Program-made: the position numbers and the translations under genes | The notes under the pieces: generated by a model | Seen by the model: only the letters and a program-made list of their open reading frames with translations | Databases searched by the model: none | Told to the model about the DNA's origin: nothing | Origin: Alistipes indistinctus YIT 12060 | Lineage (GTDB): Bacteria > Bacteroidota > Bacteroidia > Bacteroidales > Rikenellaceae | Reading direction: 5' to 3' | NCBI RefSeq assembly: GCF_025144995.1 | Contig: NZ_CP102250.1 | Location: forward strand, 2,666,001-2,730,000 | Length of the DNA: 64,000 bases | Part shown: piece by piece, positions 55,850 through 63,378 of the stretch | Position numbering within the stretch: the stretch's first letter is position 1 | Layout of the letters: each line of letters begins with the position of its first letter

Positions 55850-55930
55850 CAGGTGTGGCCAAACAGAGTATTTTCCGGGTTTTTAAAATTTTTTCAGAAC
55901 AAACTTTTGTTTGCAATGTATATTGTATCG

Positions 55931-55957
55931 CCGGCGGCTGAGGTCGCCGGTTTTTTT
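55931..55957 (+). terminator. Terminator after the GH127 gene
   Basis: CCGGCG and CGCCGG pair around GCTGAGGT, followed by seven T residues. Confidence 0.85.
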
Positions 55958-56153
55958 ATGGCCTCCGGATGGTGTTTCAAAAAGGCATCTTCGTCGTTTT
56001 GCAAAATATTTATTTGCATGTCATTGTAAATTAATAGTATAAAATGAGGATTGTTTTGCTATTTTTATTTCCGGAAGGCCAGGAGGAAGCTCTCCTGATT
56101 CCGGCCGCCGAATCATTCACTTCATTATTATTAACCATTTAAATTTTTTTACC
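55958..56153. other. AT-rich leader of the small secreted protein gene
   Basis: This stretch is clearly richer in A/T than neighbouring genes. TATTTTTA near 56060-56068 is a weak -7 candidate. An A/T-rich sequence (CCATTTAAATTTTTTTACC) directly precedes the ATG at 56154; a similar one precedes the paralogous gene at 56781. Confidence 0.4.
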
Positions 56154-56540
56154 ATGAAAAAATTATGGATGATGTTCACATTCCTTTCACTGGCGGTGGC
56201 AGGTTATTGTGCAAACGGTCAGGCCGGCTCCGAAGTTAATGCGGATGCCCAGCAACAAACGGTTTACATTTGTGTGGTTACTTCGAGCTCCGGAACCGAG
56301 GTGATCGCTACGCGGGTCAACGGGGATTACAATGCGCAGGTTGCGGTTGCGAGTGAAGTTTCGTTCGATTACAGTTCGGAAAGCCATCAGACAGGTTACG
56401 TGTACTACATTCCGCAAGGAAGCTCTTCATCAGGACGGATCGAAGGCTCGAATTATACTTACGGAGCGGATATTGAAATGCTCCGTCCTTCACAAGATTC
56501 TCAATACGTTTACGTGAAAGGAAGCGAGATTAACCTGTAA
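56154..56540 (+). CDS. Small secreted protein of unknown function, copy 1
   Basis: The 128-residue protein has a signal peptide (MKKLWMMFTFLSLAVAGYC, cleavage about residue 20-23), then about 100 residues predicted as beta strands. I do not recognise a family. It shares with the next gene the features TVYICVVTSSSGTEVIATRV, a G-x-YNAQ segment, and SSSGRIEGSNYTYGADI. The match covers the whole length, so the two are tandem paralogs. No catalytic residues stand out. It has its own terminator, hence separate transcription from copy 2 is likely. Confidence 0.8.
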   Translation: MKKLWMMFTFLSLAVAGYCANGQAGSEVNADAQQQTVYICVVTSSSGTEVIATRVNGDYNAQVAVASEVSFDYSSESHQTGYVYYIPQGSSSSGRIEGSNYTYGADIEMLRPSQDSQYVYVKGSEINL

Positions 56541-56594
56541 TCGGGGTATATGTCATTCGGCGGGTGGTTCTGAACCTGCCGGAGGTGTCGAAAT

Positions 56595-56630
56595 AAACCG
56601 GGAAGGACATTAATCATCCTTCCCGGTTTT
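56595..56630. terminator. Terminator between the two small secreted protein genes
   Basis: AAACCGGGAAGGA and TCCTTCCCGGTTT form a perfect 13-bp stem around CATTAATCA, then a short T-run. Confidence 0.88.
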
Positions 56631-56780
56631 ATCTTGGGTCGGTGTATACCCGGTGTTGATGCCTTTCAGTATTATTATTCCCTTTGCGGAATTCGGAATT
56701 GTACGTTCGTATCACTTTTTGCATTGATGTGAAACATCTGATTTTTTATCCAATGTTTAATCCCTTAAATTTTTGTTATT

Positions 56781-57161
56781 ATGAAGAAGTTATTCGTAAT
56801 GCTTGCTTTTCTGTTTTTATCTTGGACTGGTTATTGTGTTGACATCCAATGTTCTAATGGAAGTGATGCTGAGATTGAACCTCGTACCATCTACATTTGT
56901 CTGGTGATTTCGAAAATGGGAACTGAAGTGATCGCTACACAGGTTGACGGAGTGTACAATGCTCAAGCCAATTTGCAGAATTCTCTCCAGTTTTCCTACG
57001 TCTCCCAGAGCCATCCATATCATACGCTTCATTTAATCGAAAGCGGACGATCTTCGTCCGGGAGAATCGAAGGAACGGAGTACGCCGGCGGGGCTTCCAT
57101 TGATTTGTTCAGTTCATATCCCAATATTGTAAAAGGTAGCACGATTGAAGTACCTTGGTAG
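56781..57161 (+). CDS. Small secreted protein of unknown function, copy 2
   Basis: The 126-residue paralog of the preceding gene has signal peptide MKKLFVMLAFLFLSWTGYC and the shared segments TIYICLVISKMGTEVIATQV, GVYNAQ and SSSGRIEGTEYAGGASIDLF. About half of the positions look identical, with middle and C-terminal parts diverged. Base composition is A/T-richer than flanking genes. Function is unknown; a secreted, perhaps surface-attached or inhibitor-like beta protein is possible. Confidence 0.8.
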   Translation: MKKLFVMLAFLFLSWTGYCVDIQCSNGSDAEIEPRTIYICLVISKMGTEVIATQVDGVYNAQANLQNSLQFSYVSQSHPYHTLHLIESGRSSSGRIEGTEYAGGASIDLFSSYPNIVKGSTIEVPW

Positions 57162-57244
57162 GTTTGTCTTTACTAAGAAATTTGTAGAATTCGTCGTCTG
57201 CGGGGAAGGCTGTGCTTTCCCTGCTTTGTGTTTGTATCTGCCGC

Positions 57245-57252
57245 TATTTTTG
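57245..57252 (+). promoter_or_regulatory. -7 box for the flavin reductase-rubredoxin gene
   Basis: TATTTTTG matches TAnnTTTG; a TTTG lies 16 bases upstream (57225-57228). The start codon is 40 bases downstream. Confidence 0.5.
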
Positions 57253-57291
57253 CCTACCTTCACGCGACATTCCTGCTAACCCTTTGACAAA

Positions 57292-58044
57292 ATGGATAAA
57301 TCGGTATTGTACGGCCTCTCTTACGGCATGTATGTGGTCGGTGCCAGCGACGCTGGAAGGCCCGTTGGGTGTATTATCAACACTTGTATTCAGATTACCA
57401 GTGACGAACCGGTTTTGGCGGTGTCGCTCAATAAAAACAATTATACCCTCAGTGCCGTGAAACGCACGCGCCGTTTCGGACTGTCGGTTATTGCCGAGCG
57501 GACCGATCGTAGTATTATCCCTATTTTCGGGTTCCAGTGTAGCCGTGACTGCGATAAATACGCCGCTTACGGTTATGACTCCCTGCGGGGCGTCCCTTTG
57601 GTGAAAGGATGTTTTGCCGGGCGATTGGTTTGTGAAGTGTTGCATACGGTCGATTGCGGTACCCATGAGGTCGTTTTCGCCCGGTTGCTCGATACGTTGC
57701 CCGGCGAACCGGATGCGCATCCGATGACGTACGAATATTACCATAAAGTGGTTAAGGGGCGTGCTCCCAAGAATGCTCCGACCTACCGGGCCGAGGAGGA
57801 TTCGGTTGTGCCGGAGGAAAGTTCGCCGGCATCCGTTGCAAAGGCGCAACCCGCAGTTGCTGCGCCTGTTGCGCCACCTGCCGCTGCGCCGAAGGATGCT
57901 CCTGTTTCGCAGGCAGGAAAGGCGGATTACGTCTGTCCGGTCTGCGGTTATCTGCACAGAGGAGATATGAGCGGCGAGGCACCGGATTATGTTTGTCCCG
58001 TCTGCGGCATGCCGGGCAGTGCATTCGAACCCAAAGAAGAGTAA
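57292..58044 (+). CDS. Flavin reductase-rubredoxin fusion (high-molecular-weight rubredoxin type)
   Basis: The 250-residue protein has an N-terminal FMN-binding flavin reductase domain (1-160; YVVGASDAGRPVGCIINTCIQITSDEP, VSLNKNNYTL). An Ala/Pro-rich linker (about 170-208) leads to a C-terminal rubredoxin-like domain with two CPVCG knuckles (Cys215/218 and Cys235/238) that bind one iron. In Moorella such fusions (Hrb) pass electrons from NAD(P)H to flavodiiron proteins to remove oxygen or nitric oxide. No flavodiiron gene is adjacent. An oxidative-stress role is likely. Confidence 0.9.
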   Translation: MDKSVLYGLSYGMYVVGASDAGRPVGCIINTCIQITSDEPVLAVSLNKNNYTLSAVKRTRRFGLSVIAERTDRSIIPIFGFQCSRDCDKYAAYGYDSLRGVPLVKGCFAGRLVCEVLHTVDCGTHEVVFARLLDTLPGEPDAHPMTYEYYHKVVKGRAPKNAPTYRAEEDSVVPEESSPASVAKAQPAVAAPVAPPAAAPKDAPVSQAGKADYVCPVCGYLHRGDMSGEAPDYVCPVCGMPGSAFEPKEE

Positions 58045-58074
58045 AATCCACCTTGAAAATAGTGAAGCATCGGT

Positions 58075-58953
58075 TCAGAAGATGCTTACATGGCGCGGTT
58101 TGATGACGAACCCGATGCGAAGGTAGTTGTGAAACTGGTTGTAGGCGAGTAGGCCTTCGCCGTAGCCGTTGTAGTATTGCAGCGTCAGGTAGAGGTTGCA
58201 TTTACGGATGGCGCGCCAGGCTACCTCGAGTTCAGTGTTTGCGTTGAGGTTCCATCCGCCGCGTTTGGTAATGCACGCCGACAACCAGAGCCGCTCGTTG
58301 TCGCTCTTGTAATTGGCTGCCACGAGTCCGTAGCCGTTGTAATAAACGATGTCGCGGTTGGGATCGTCCAGCGAAAACGGCGCCCATAGTTTCACTTCCA
58401 TCGACCAGTTGCGGCTGAAGAAGATTTGTCCCAGCAGGCTGATCCGGTTCCAACTGCGCGACCAGATGCTGTCTCGTCCGTTCGATTCGTGTTCGTATTG
58501 CAGCATCACCAACCCCACCGCTTTCCCATTTTTCCGCAGCAGGTTGCCCAGCCCCAGGGTCGGGTTGTAGTTATTGTCCGAAAATGGCTTCGATTTGCGG
58601 TAAATCTCCCAAAACGACTTTTGCGTGTAAGTCAGAAAAAGGTAGGTGTTATAGGGCAATACGCCCTGGATCAGGCGGTAGCGCAGGCTGATCTGGAACT
58701 TCGCGTCTGAATTGTATTTGTTCGGACCACCGTGCGAAAAGCTGCTTCCCGTTACGAAATAGTTGTCTTTGTAGATCCCGAACGGGGGCTCCCGGTCGAT
58801 CTCGCGGCGTACGCTGTCGCTGTCGAGCAGCTGTGCGAGCCGGGCATGGCGCGTTTGCCGTTCTTGGCCGATGGCCTTGCCGGGCAGGATAGTTGCATGG
58901 GCAACCAGCAAAAAGAGAAGAAAAATTCGTAGCATGGGCTGGATTTGTTGCAA
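58075..58953 (-). CDS. pldA: Outer-membrane phospholipase A
   Basis: The 292-residue protein (an alternative start at 58935 gives 286) has a signal peptide and a 12-strand-type barrel ending in Phe. The active-site region is YEHESNGRDSIWSRSWNR, with the His-x-Ser pair (about 154-156) and downstream Asn of OMPLA. SSFSHGGPNKYNSDAKFQISLRY and NPTLGLGNLL fit the calcium-binding and dimer regions. OMPLA hydrolyses phospholipids that reach the outer leaflet, preserving envelope asymmetry. It is divergent from an AraC-type regulator. Confidence 0.92.
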   Translation of the reverse strand: MQQIQPMLRIFLLFLLVAHATILPGKAIGQERQTRHARLAQLLDSDSVRREIDREPPFGIYKDNYFVTGSSFSHGGPNKYNSDAKFQISLRYRLIQGVLPYNTYLFLTYTQKSFWEIYRKSKPFSDNNYNPTLGLGNLLRKNGKAVGLVMLQYEHESNGRDSIWSRSWNRISLLGQIFFSRNWSMEVKLWAPFSLDDPNRDIVYYNGYGLVAANYKSDNERLWLSACITKRGGWNLNANTELEVAWRAIRKCNLYLTLQYYNGYGEGLLAYNQFHNYLRIGFVIKPRHVSIF

Positions 58954-59021
58954 AGGTCACGCTCCGGTGGTTCAGGTTAAAGTCTTGCTGTCCTGATTTT
59001 TTGTTCTAAATGTCTGTTTTC

Positions 59022-59053
59022 TTGTGATAAGGAACATATTTACCCTATATTTG
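59022..59053 (+). promoter_or_regulatory. Promoter of the second AraC-type gene
   Basis: TTG at 59022-59024, 21 bases, TATATTTG at 59046-59053. The start codon lies only 20 bases after the box, so the leader is very short. Confidence 0.75.
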
Positions 59054-59072
59054 AAGGTGAAAAAAGATAGAA

Positions 59073-59981
59073 ATGGTAAAAATGGACACATTTTCCACCC
59101 CTGGTATCTATTCGATTGCGGACTTGTTTCATTGCAGCAAGAGTGACGAAAAATCCGGTAACCTGTTCGACGACCGGTTGTTTATCGGCGAGCGGGTCAA
59201 TTACAATGCCAAGTTGTTTCAGCATCCGCACCGGATGGACGGTGTCGTGCTGCTCATCTGCCGCAAGGGGTGGCTGAACGGCAGTGTCAACCTGATGCCT
59301 CACCGGATCGAAGAGGGGATGCTCGCGGTGTTCCATCGCGAGCACCTGTTGCAGTTCTGGTCGCAAAGTGACGATTTCGAAGCGAGTGCGATCGTACTTT
59401 CTTCGCAGTTCATCCAAGAGATGCATATCGACCTGAAGCAGGCTATTCCGATCTTTATGCACCTGAAAGATAATCCTGCGATACACATTACCGAAGAGGA
59501 ACATTCCGTGCTGAACATGTTCTACGAGACGATCCGTTGCGTACTGCGCTCTTCGGACGATATTCACCGGCCTGCCATTATCCAACGGCTGCTCGAGGCG
59601 ATGTTCTACAAAATACTGGCAATCCATCAGAACAAGGTGCCGGAAGTCAGTTTTCGCCGCGGTCGCCGTGAGGAGTTTTTCGAGCGGTTTATGGAATTGC
59701 TCACGCAGTATCATAAACAGGAACGGAGCATGGGCTTTTATGCCGAGCGGTTGCACATTACACCCAAATATCTCTCCTCGGTCATCAAAGAGGTCAGCGG
59801 CAAGTCTGCCGCCGAATGGATCGATCAATACGTCATTCTGGAAGCCAAAGCGTTGTTGCGGTATTCCGGCCTCAGCATTCAGGAGATCGCCTATGAACTG
59901 AATTTTTCCACGCAGTCTTTCTTCGGTAAATACTTCAAACACCATACCGGCATCTCGCCGTCGGCATACAAACACAAGTGA
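59073..59981 (+). CDS. AraC-family transcriptional regulator (second)
   Basis: The 302-residue protein has an N-terminal sensing domain (about 1-190; VVLLICRKGWLNGSVNLMPHRIEEGMLAVFHREHLLQF) and a C-terminal AraC DNA-binding domain (FYAERLHITPKYLSSVIKEV, SIQEIAYELNFSTQSFFGKYFKHHTGISP). It closely resembles the regulator at 41491-42369. The divergent gene is pldA, the natural candidate target, and autoregulation is plausible given the 119-base shared intergenic region. Confidence 0.94.
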   Translation: MVKMDTFSTPGIYSIADLFHCSKSDEKSGNLFDDRLFIGERVNYNAKLFQHPHRMDGVVLLICRKGWLNGSVNLMPHRIEEGMLAVFHREHLLQFWSQSDDFEASAIVLSSQFIQEMHIDLKQAIPIFMHLKDNPAIHITEEEHSVLNMFYETIRCVLRSSDDIHRPAIIQRLLEAMFYKILAIHQNKVPEVSFRRGRREEFFERFMELLTQYHKQERSMGFYAERLHITPKYLSSVIKEVSGKSAAEWIDQYVILEAKALLRYSGLSIQEIAYELNFSTQSFFGKYFKHHTGISPSAYKHK

Positions 59982-60074
59982 AGTCTATCCCGGCGGATCT
60001 TTGCCTGATTTGGATTTTATGATCGGTGAATGAGGTTTGGGCTGCAGGAGAAGGGGCGCTCTGTGAATTGCCGT

Positions 60075-60563
60075 TTATTTGATCTTCTCCCAGGGTTCGA
60101 CAGGTCCCGATGTGACCGAAAACAGAGGGTGCGGTCGGATGGTAATCTGTTTTTCCGGTCCCGGGTCGCATCTTTCCGTTGTACCCGTTTCCCCGTCTGG
60201 TTCCGCGCCGGGCAGTAGCAATGCGGTTTCAGGACTGCGCCGAAGCAATTTATGGCGTAAGTGTTCCAATTCGTAAGCGAGTTGTCCGTCTGTGACCGTT
60301 ATTTGCAGTGCCGGGTCGTCGGTTCCCAGTTTGTTCCTGTCGAAGCGGTAGCCCCTTCGGTGCGCTTCGTCGCAGATGCCGTGCAGGTATGTGTCGATGG
60401 CGGCTGACGGATTGGTGCAGTGGCGGAAGCGTGCCAGTTGCGGGTGGTTGCGGTAGCCTGTGGTTTGGTTCAGCAATACTTTGCGGGCCAGCAGGCCTTC
60501 GCGCCAGCAGGCCGTAAGGCCTGCCGGGTCCAGATAGGCAGGATGGATAGACCAAAGTCTCAT
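60075..60563 (-). CDS. Pyrimidine-dimer DNA glycosylase (endonuclease V/DenV-like)
   Basis: This 162-residue protein opens MRLWSIHPAYLDPAGLTACWREGLLARKVL and has TTGYRNHPQLARFRH, the Pyr_excise family pattern; T4 DenV uses the N-terminal amine and a Glu for catalysis. It would excise cyclobutane pyrimidine dimers after ultraviolet damage, although some relatives of this group act on other lesions. C-terminal residues about 110-162 are low in conservation. It lies downstream of the invertase gene but is separated by a terminator. Confidence 0.85.
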   Translation of the reverse strand: MRLWSIHPAYLDPAGLTACWREGLLARKVLLNQTTGYRNHPQLARFRHCTNPSAAIDTYLHGICDEAHRRGYRFDRNKLGTDDPALQITVTDGQLAYELEHLRHKLLRRSPETALLLPGAEPDGETGTTERCDPGPEKQITIRPHPLFSVTSGPVEPWEKIK

Positions 60564-60678
60564 GGGATCGTGGCGGTGTAAAGCAATACCGTAGAGGTTT
60601 ACGTCAATAAGGTTATGGTTGAAAAAGGAGCAAACCTTGTACCGTTACGGCGTGTATGTGCTCTCGTTCAGCTGATGG

Positions 60679-60718
60679 AAAAATCCCCGGAGACCCGCAT
60701 TGCGGATACTTCCGGGGA
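60679..60718 (-). terminator. Terminator after the invertase gene
   Basis: TCCCCGGA/TCCGGGGA enclosing a second small hairpin CCGC-ATT-GCGG, followed on the minus strand by TTTTT. Confidence 0.8.
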
Positions 60719-60829
60719 AATACAGAAAATGAGATTACAGGCTTGCTACTTTGCTTTGTCCGTGTGTAAAACTTTATTCATGTAAATTATACGTTTTTAT
60801 AAATGGACGTCAGCTTCCGGTGACCCGAC

Positions 60830-61465
60830 TCAACTCGCCAGTTGTTGTCGTTTCGCGATCAGTTCCTGAACCGAGGCATAACGATTCCGGAATTTGTTGA
60901 ATGTATCGCGGGAAACGCCGTAGTCACGGCAAATCCTGATGATCGACTGTCCGTATTTGAGTTTTTTGATCACATCGTTACGGTTGTCGATCAGGATTTG
61001 CAGTTTCGTACAACTTCCTTTGCGGCGTCCGAGTTGGATGCCTTCGGCACGGCGGAGTGCGAGAGCCTCTTTGGTTCGCATGGAGATGAGGTTGCGCTCG
61101 ATCTCCGCTACCAGGCCGAATGCAAAGCAAAGTACCTTGCTGTTAATACTGTCGTCGAATGCATAACCGTCTTTCGTACTGTAAATCGTGATTTTACGTT
61201 CGAGACATTCTCCGACGATAGACATGATTTCAGTCAGTGTACGACTCAGTCGCGACAGTTCGGTAACAATAAGGATGTCACCCTGTTTGAGGCGGCGTAA
61301 AGTCTTGCCCAATTTGCGCTCTTTCTTCGCTTTCTTTCCGCTGACCACTTCGGTAACCCATTTGTGGATCTCGAGGTCTTTGGATAGGGCGAATCGCATG
61401 ATCTCATCCTGCTGGTTTGCAATGTGTTGTTTGCCAGTGCTGATTCTTAAATAAGCGATAACCAT
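60830..61465 (-). CDS. mpi: Master DNA invertase, Mpi-type serine recombinase
   Basis: From Met 61465 the product is 211 residues. The resolvase/invertase domain has AYLRISTGKQHIANQ with nucleophile Ser9, TELSRLSRTLTEIMSI and FAFGLVAEIERNLISMRTKEALALR. The C-terminal helix-turn-helix is SIIRICRDYGVSRDTFNKF. The protein closely resembles Mpi of Bacteroides fragilis, which flips many promoters for capsular polysaccharides and other surface structures. A longer frame from 61507 adds fourteen residues and is less likely. No invertible promoter flanked by long inverted repeats was found by eye beside it; targets are probably elsewhere in the genome. Confidence 0.93.
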   Translation of the reverse strand: MVIAYLRISTGKQHIANQQDEIMRFALSKDLEIHKWVTEVVSGKKAKKERKLGKTLRRLKQGDILIVTELSRLSRTLTEIMSIVGECLERKITIYSTKDGYAFDDSINSKVLCFAFGLVAEIERNLISMRTKEALALRRAEGIQLGRRKGSCTKLQILIDNRNDVIKKLKYGQSIIRICRDYGVSRDTFNKFRNRYASVQELIAKRQQLAS

Positions 61466-61743
61466 AGATACATAGTTTTTATTGTTCACGCGGCTAAATT
61501 GGCGCATATGAAGCCATTTACCTAACGAAACGACGGTAACCGGCAGTGTGCGGCATATGCTCGCAACGCGTCCTTATGCACCATTAATGCACCTGAACAT
61601 GTTATAACGGGACTGATTATCAATCCCGGAACAAAAATTTTGGGGAGAGGATGAAGGCGCTTTTTTAAGGGAGATTTTTTGCAGAGTCTACGTGAACAGA
61701 AGAAATTCCGTTCTAAACAGGGGAGAGTTGAGCCTGCAAAAAG

Positions 61744-61775
61744 AAACGGCCTCATCCCGAAGGTGAGGCCGTTTT
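61744..61775. terminator. Bidirectional terminator
   Basis: AAACGGCCTCA and TGAGGCCGTTT form an 11-bp stem around TCCCGAAGG, with T-runs on both strands. Confidence 0.88.
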
Positions 61776-61779
61776 GAAT

Positions 61780-61832
61780 CCGGATTGCCGATTAATCATC
61801 AATCTTCCCAACAAACCCGTTCGGCAATCCGG
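61780..61832. repeat. 12-bp inverted repeat with a 29-base interior
   Basis: CCGGATTGCCGA (61780-61791) and TCGGCAATCCGG (61821-61832) are perfect inverted copies. They overlap the 3' half of a possible small ORF and lie directly beside the terminator. Confidence 0.8.
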
Positions 61833-61876
61833 GCCCAACTGTTAACATGGTCTTGTTGCGCCGTGACCAGCTTCAT
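61799..61876 (-). CDS. Possible 25-residue small protein
   Basis: An ATG at 61876 opens a frame MKLVTAQQDHVNSWARIAER followed by VCWED and a TGA stop. Composition is protein-like, with an amphipathic, tryptophan-containing helix. A -7-like TATTTTTG lies upstream at 62047-62054 and a strong terminator lies 24 bases downstream. No family recognised; it could equally be a remnant N-terminus or a leader peptide. Confidence 0.35.
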   Translation of the reverse strand: MKLVTAQQDHVNSWARIAERVCWED

Positions 61877-62046
61877 GGTTTTTACCTTCGGAATAAGGGA
61901 TTGTGGTTACTCGGATTGATTGTAGGTTTATTTGATATTTACTTCTATAATTGGGATGTAGGTATCCTCTTCTCTTTGTTTTGATGGTTTTGTCTTTTTG
62001 CTGCTATTTCAGGTCTGTACCATTTCTGTGACCATCATAACCAATG

Positions 62047-62054
62047 CAAAAATA
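62047..62054 (-). promoter_or_regulatory. Possible -7 box upstream of the small ORF
   Basis: Minus strand TATTTTTG matches TAnnTTTG; no -33 TTG at the expected distance. Leader to the small ORF would be about 165 bases. Confidence 0.35.
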
Positions 62055-62744
62055 GGTAATCCGTTTTATTCCTCCGGTTCGTAAATCGGCAACTTTGACT
62101 CTCGGCAGCCTACTGATTTCGGATCTGAAACCGGCGGTTTGACGGGAAGCGTCGTTTTGCAGTCCTGTCTAACCTCCTGTTTGTGAAATACGAAAATCAC
62201 AGCCGGGTGCTGTTGCGGTACATGTTGCCGGACGCAGCAGAGTACTTGTCCATACCGTCCCCGAAAGATCGGGTTTCCACTGATGGACGGAGGCTTTCCG
62301 TTTTTCTCTTATTTAGCGGCTTTTTTGGTGGCTTTCGCGACCAACGCTCGTGGCCGGGGCCCGGACGTTGATTGCCGCGGATGATGCGGTTCCGGGCGGC
62401 AGCCGTCCCGATTGCCGTTGCAATCCCGTGTGGCGGCTGCACGGGTAGGAATAGCGAGTTGTTTCCCGATTCATAATAGTGGATTAATAAGGGATTGATG
62501 GTGATACTTGGTAATTTATCTGTCATTGGCGGCAAGTGTTTCACCGTGAGGGGATCGGATTGTTTCAACTGTTCATCTTTAATTCGGAATCCGCATAAAG
62601 TCTGCCAAGAATCGTTGTGCCCGGTTCGCGGACTTTGTTTCCGGTAATTGTTTGCTGTGGGCTATTAGGGTTAACGGTTTGGGGTGAATTTGAGGTTCAG
62701 AGGGTTGGTATTATGGGTTTCATGGCGGTGCCTGTGTCCCGGTA

Positions 62745-62788
62745 AACAAAACTCCCTGTTACATTTTATTGTAACAGGGAGTTTTGTT
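62745..62788. terminator. Terminator after the GmhB-like gene
   Basis: A perfect 19-bp stem (AACAAAACTCCCTGTTACA with TGTAACAGGGAGTTTTGTT) around TTTTAT. On the minus strand it ends in a T-rich tract. Confidence 0.9.
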
Positions 62789-62856
62789 ATCGGAGAACGT
62801 CCGGCCGCCGGACTTTTGGATGATGGATCTTTGTATGGCTTCAATACTTGAGCGGT

Positions 62857-63378
62857 TTATAACAGGGATGCCGAGAATTGGTGCAGCGAAATGTAGTCAG
62901 CCTGCGGGTTGTCTTCTCCGATCAGGACGGTGTGCATGCCTGCGTTCCGGCCGAACAGCAGGTCGGAGGAAGTGTCGCCCACCATAAGCGCCGATGCAAA
63001 ATCGATCTCCGGAAACTCCTTTTGCGCTTGTAAGGCCATCCCGATATTGGGCTTGCGGCACGGATCGTTCTCGGACAGTCCGGTACAGCAGTAGATTTTG
63101 TCGATACGGCCTCCGTGTGCAGCGATCGTTTGGAGCATCCGGCGGTGAATTTCATCCAGCGCCTGCCGGGTCATGAGGCCCTTGCCGACTCCCCGCTGGT
63201 TCGTGACGACCAGGATGCGGCGGAACATCGCGTTGCATTTGGTCAGCGCGTTCAGGGCTCCGGGCAGAAATTCGAATTCGTCCCAGCTTTTGACGTAGTC
63301 GCCGGGCCTGAGCCTGTTGATAATCCCGTCGCGGTCCAGGAAAAGCGTGTCGTATGTGCGGTTACCAAGTTGTGCCAT
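62857..63378 (-). CDS. HAD-family sugar-bisphosphate phosphatase, GmhB-like
   Basis: The product is 173 residues from Met 63378; longer frames upstream overlap the next gene and are not family-like. HAD motifs are LFLDRDGIINR (Asp15, Asp17), VVTNQRGVGKG (motif II Thr), CRKPNIGM (motif III Lys) and MVGDTSSDL (motif IV). GmhB removes the C7 phosphate of heptose bisphosphate. The zinc loop of GmhB appears reduced: YCCTGLSENDPCRKP keeps cysteines but lacks the usual His. The gene overlaps the nucleotidyltransferase gene by 17 bases, supporting a shared heptose (or related sugar) activation pathway. Histidinol-phosphatase-like function is an alternative. Confidence 0.85.
   Translation of the reverse strand: MAQLGNRTYDTLFLDRDGIINRLRPGDYVKSWDEFEFLPGALNALTKCNAMFRRILVVTNQRGVGKGLMTRQALDEIHRRMLQTIAAHGGRIDKIYCCTGLSENDPCRKPNIGMALQAQKEFPEIDFASALMVGDTSSDLLFGRNAGMHTVLIGEDNPQADYISLHQFSASLL

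Larger units (their letters stand above)
61508..62856. other. 1.35 kb gene-poor region upstream of the invertase
   Basis: No full-length gene is supported. The region contains a strong bidirectional terminator (61744-61775), a wide inverted repeat (61780-61832) and a possible 25-codon ORF on the minus strand (61799-61876). It also holds a nested hairpin (62255-62290: CCGTCC/GGACGG enclosing CCGA/TCGG) and a terminator (62745-62788). The part 61860-62060 is A/T-rich. Frames at 62183-62371 and 62197-62568 do not look like proteins. The rest shows nothing recognisable. Confidence 0.6.

Noticed and set aside
62197-62568. 123-codon minus-strand frame in the invertase flank
   Set aside because: Proline/arginine-rich, no recognisable domain and no promoter; random-looking.
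61508-62856. Invertible promoter next to mpi
   Set aside because: The only good inverted repeats are terminators or the 12-bp pair with a 29-base interior, too short to be an invertible promoter segment.
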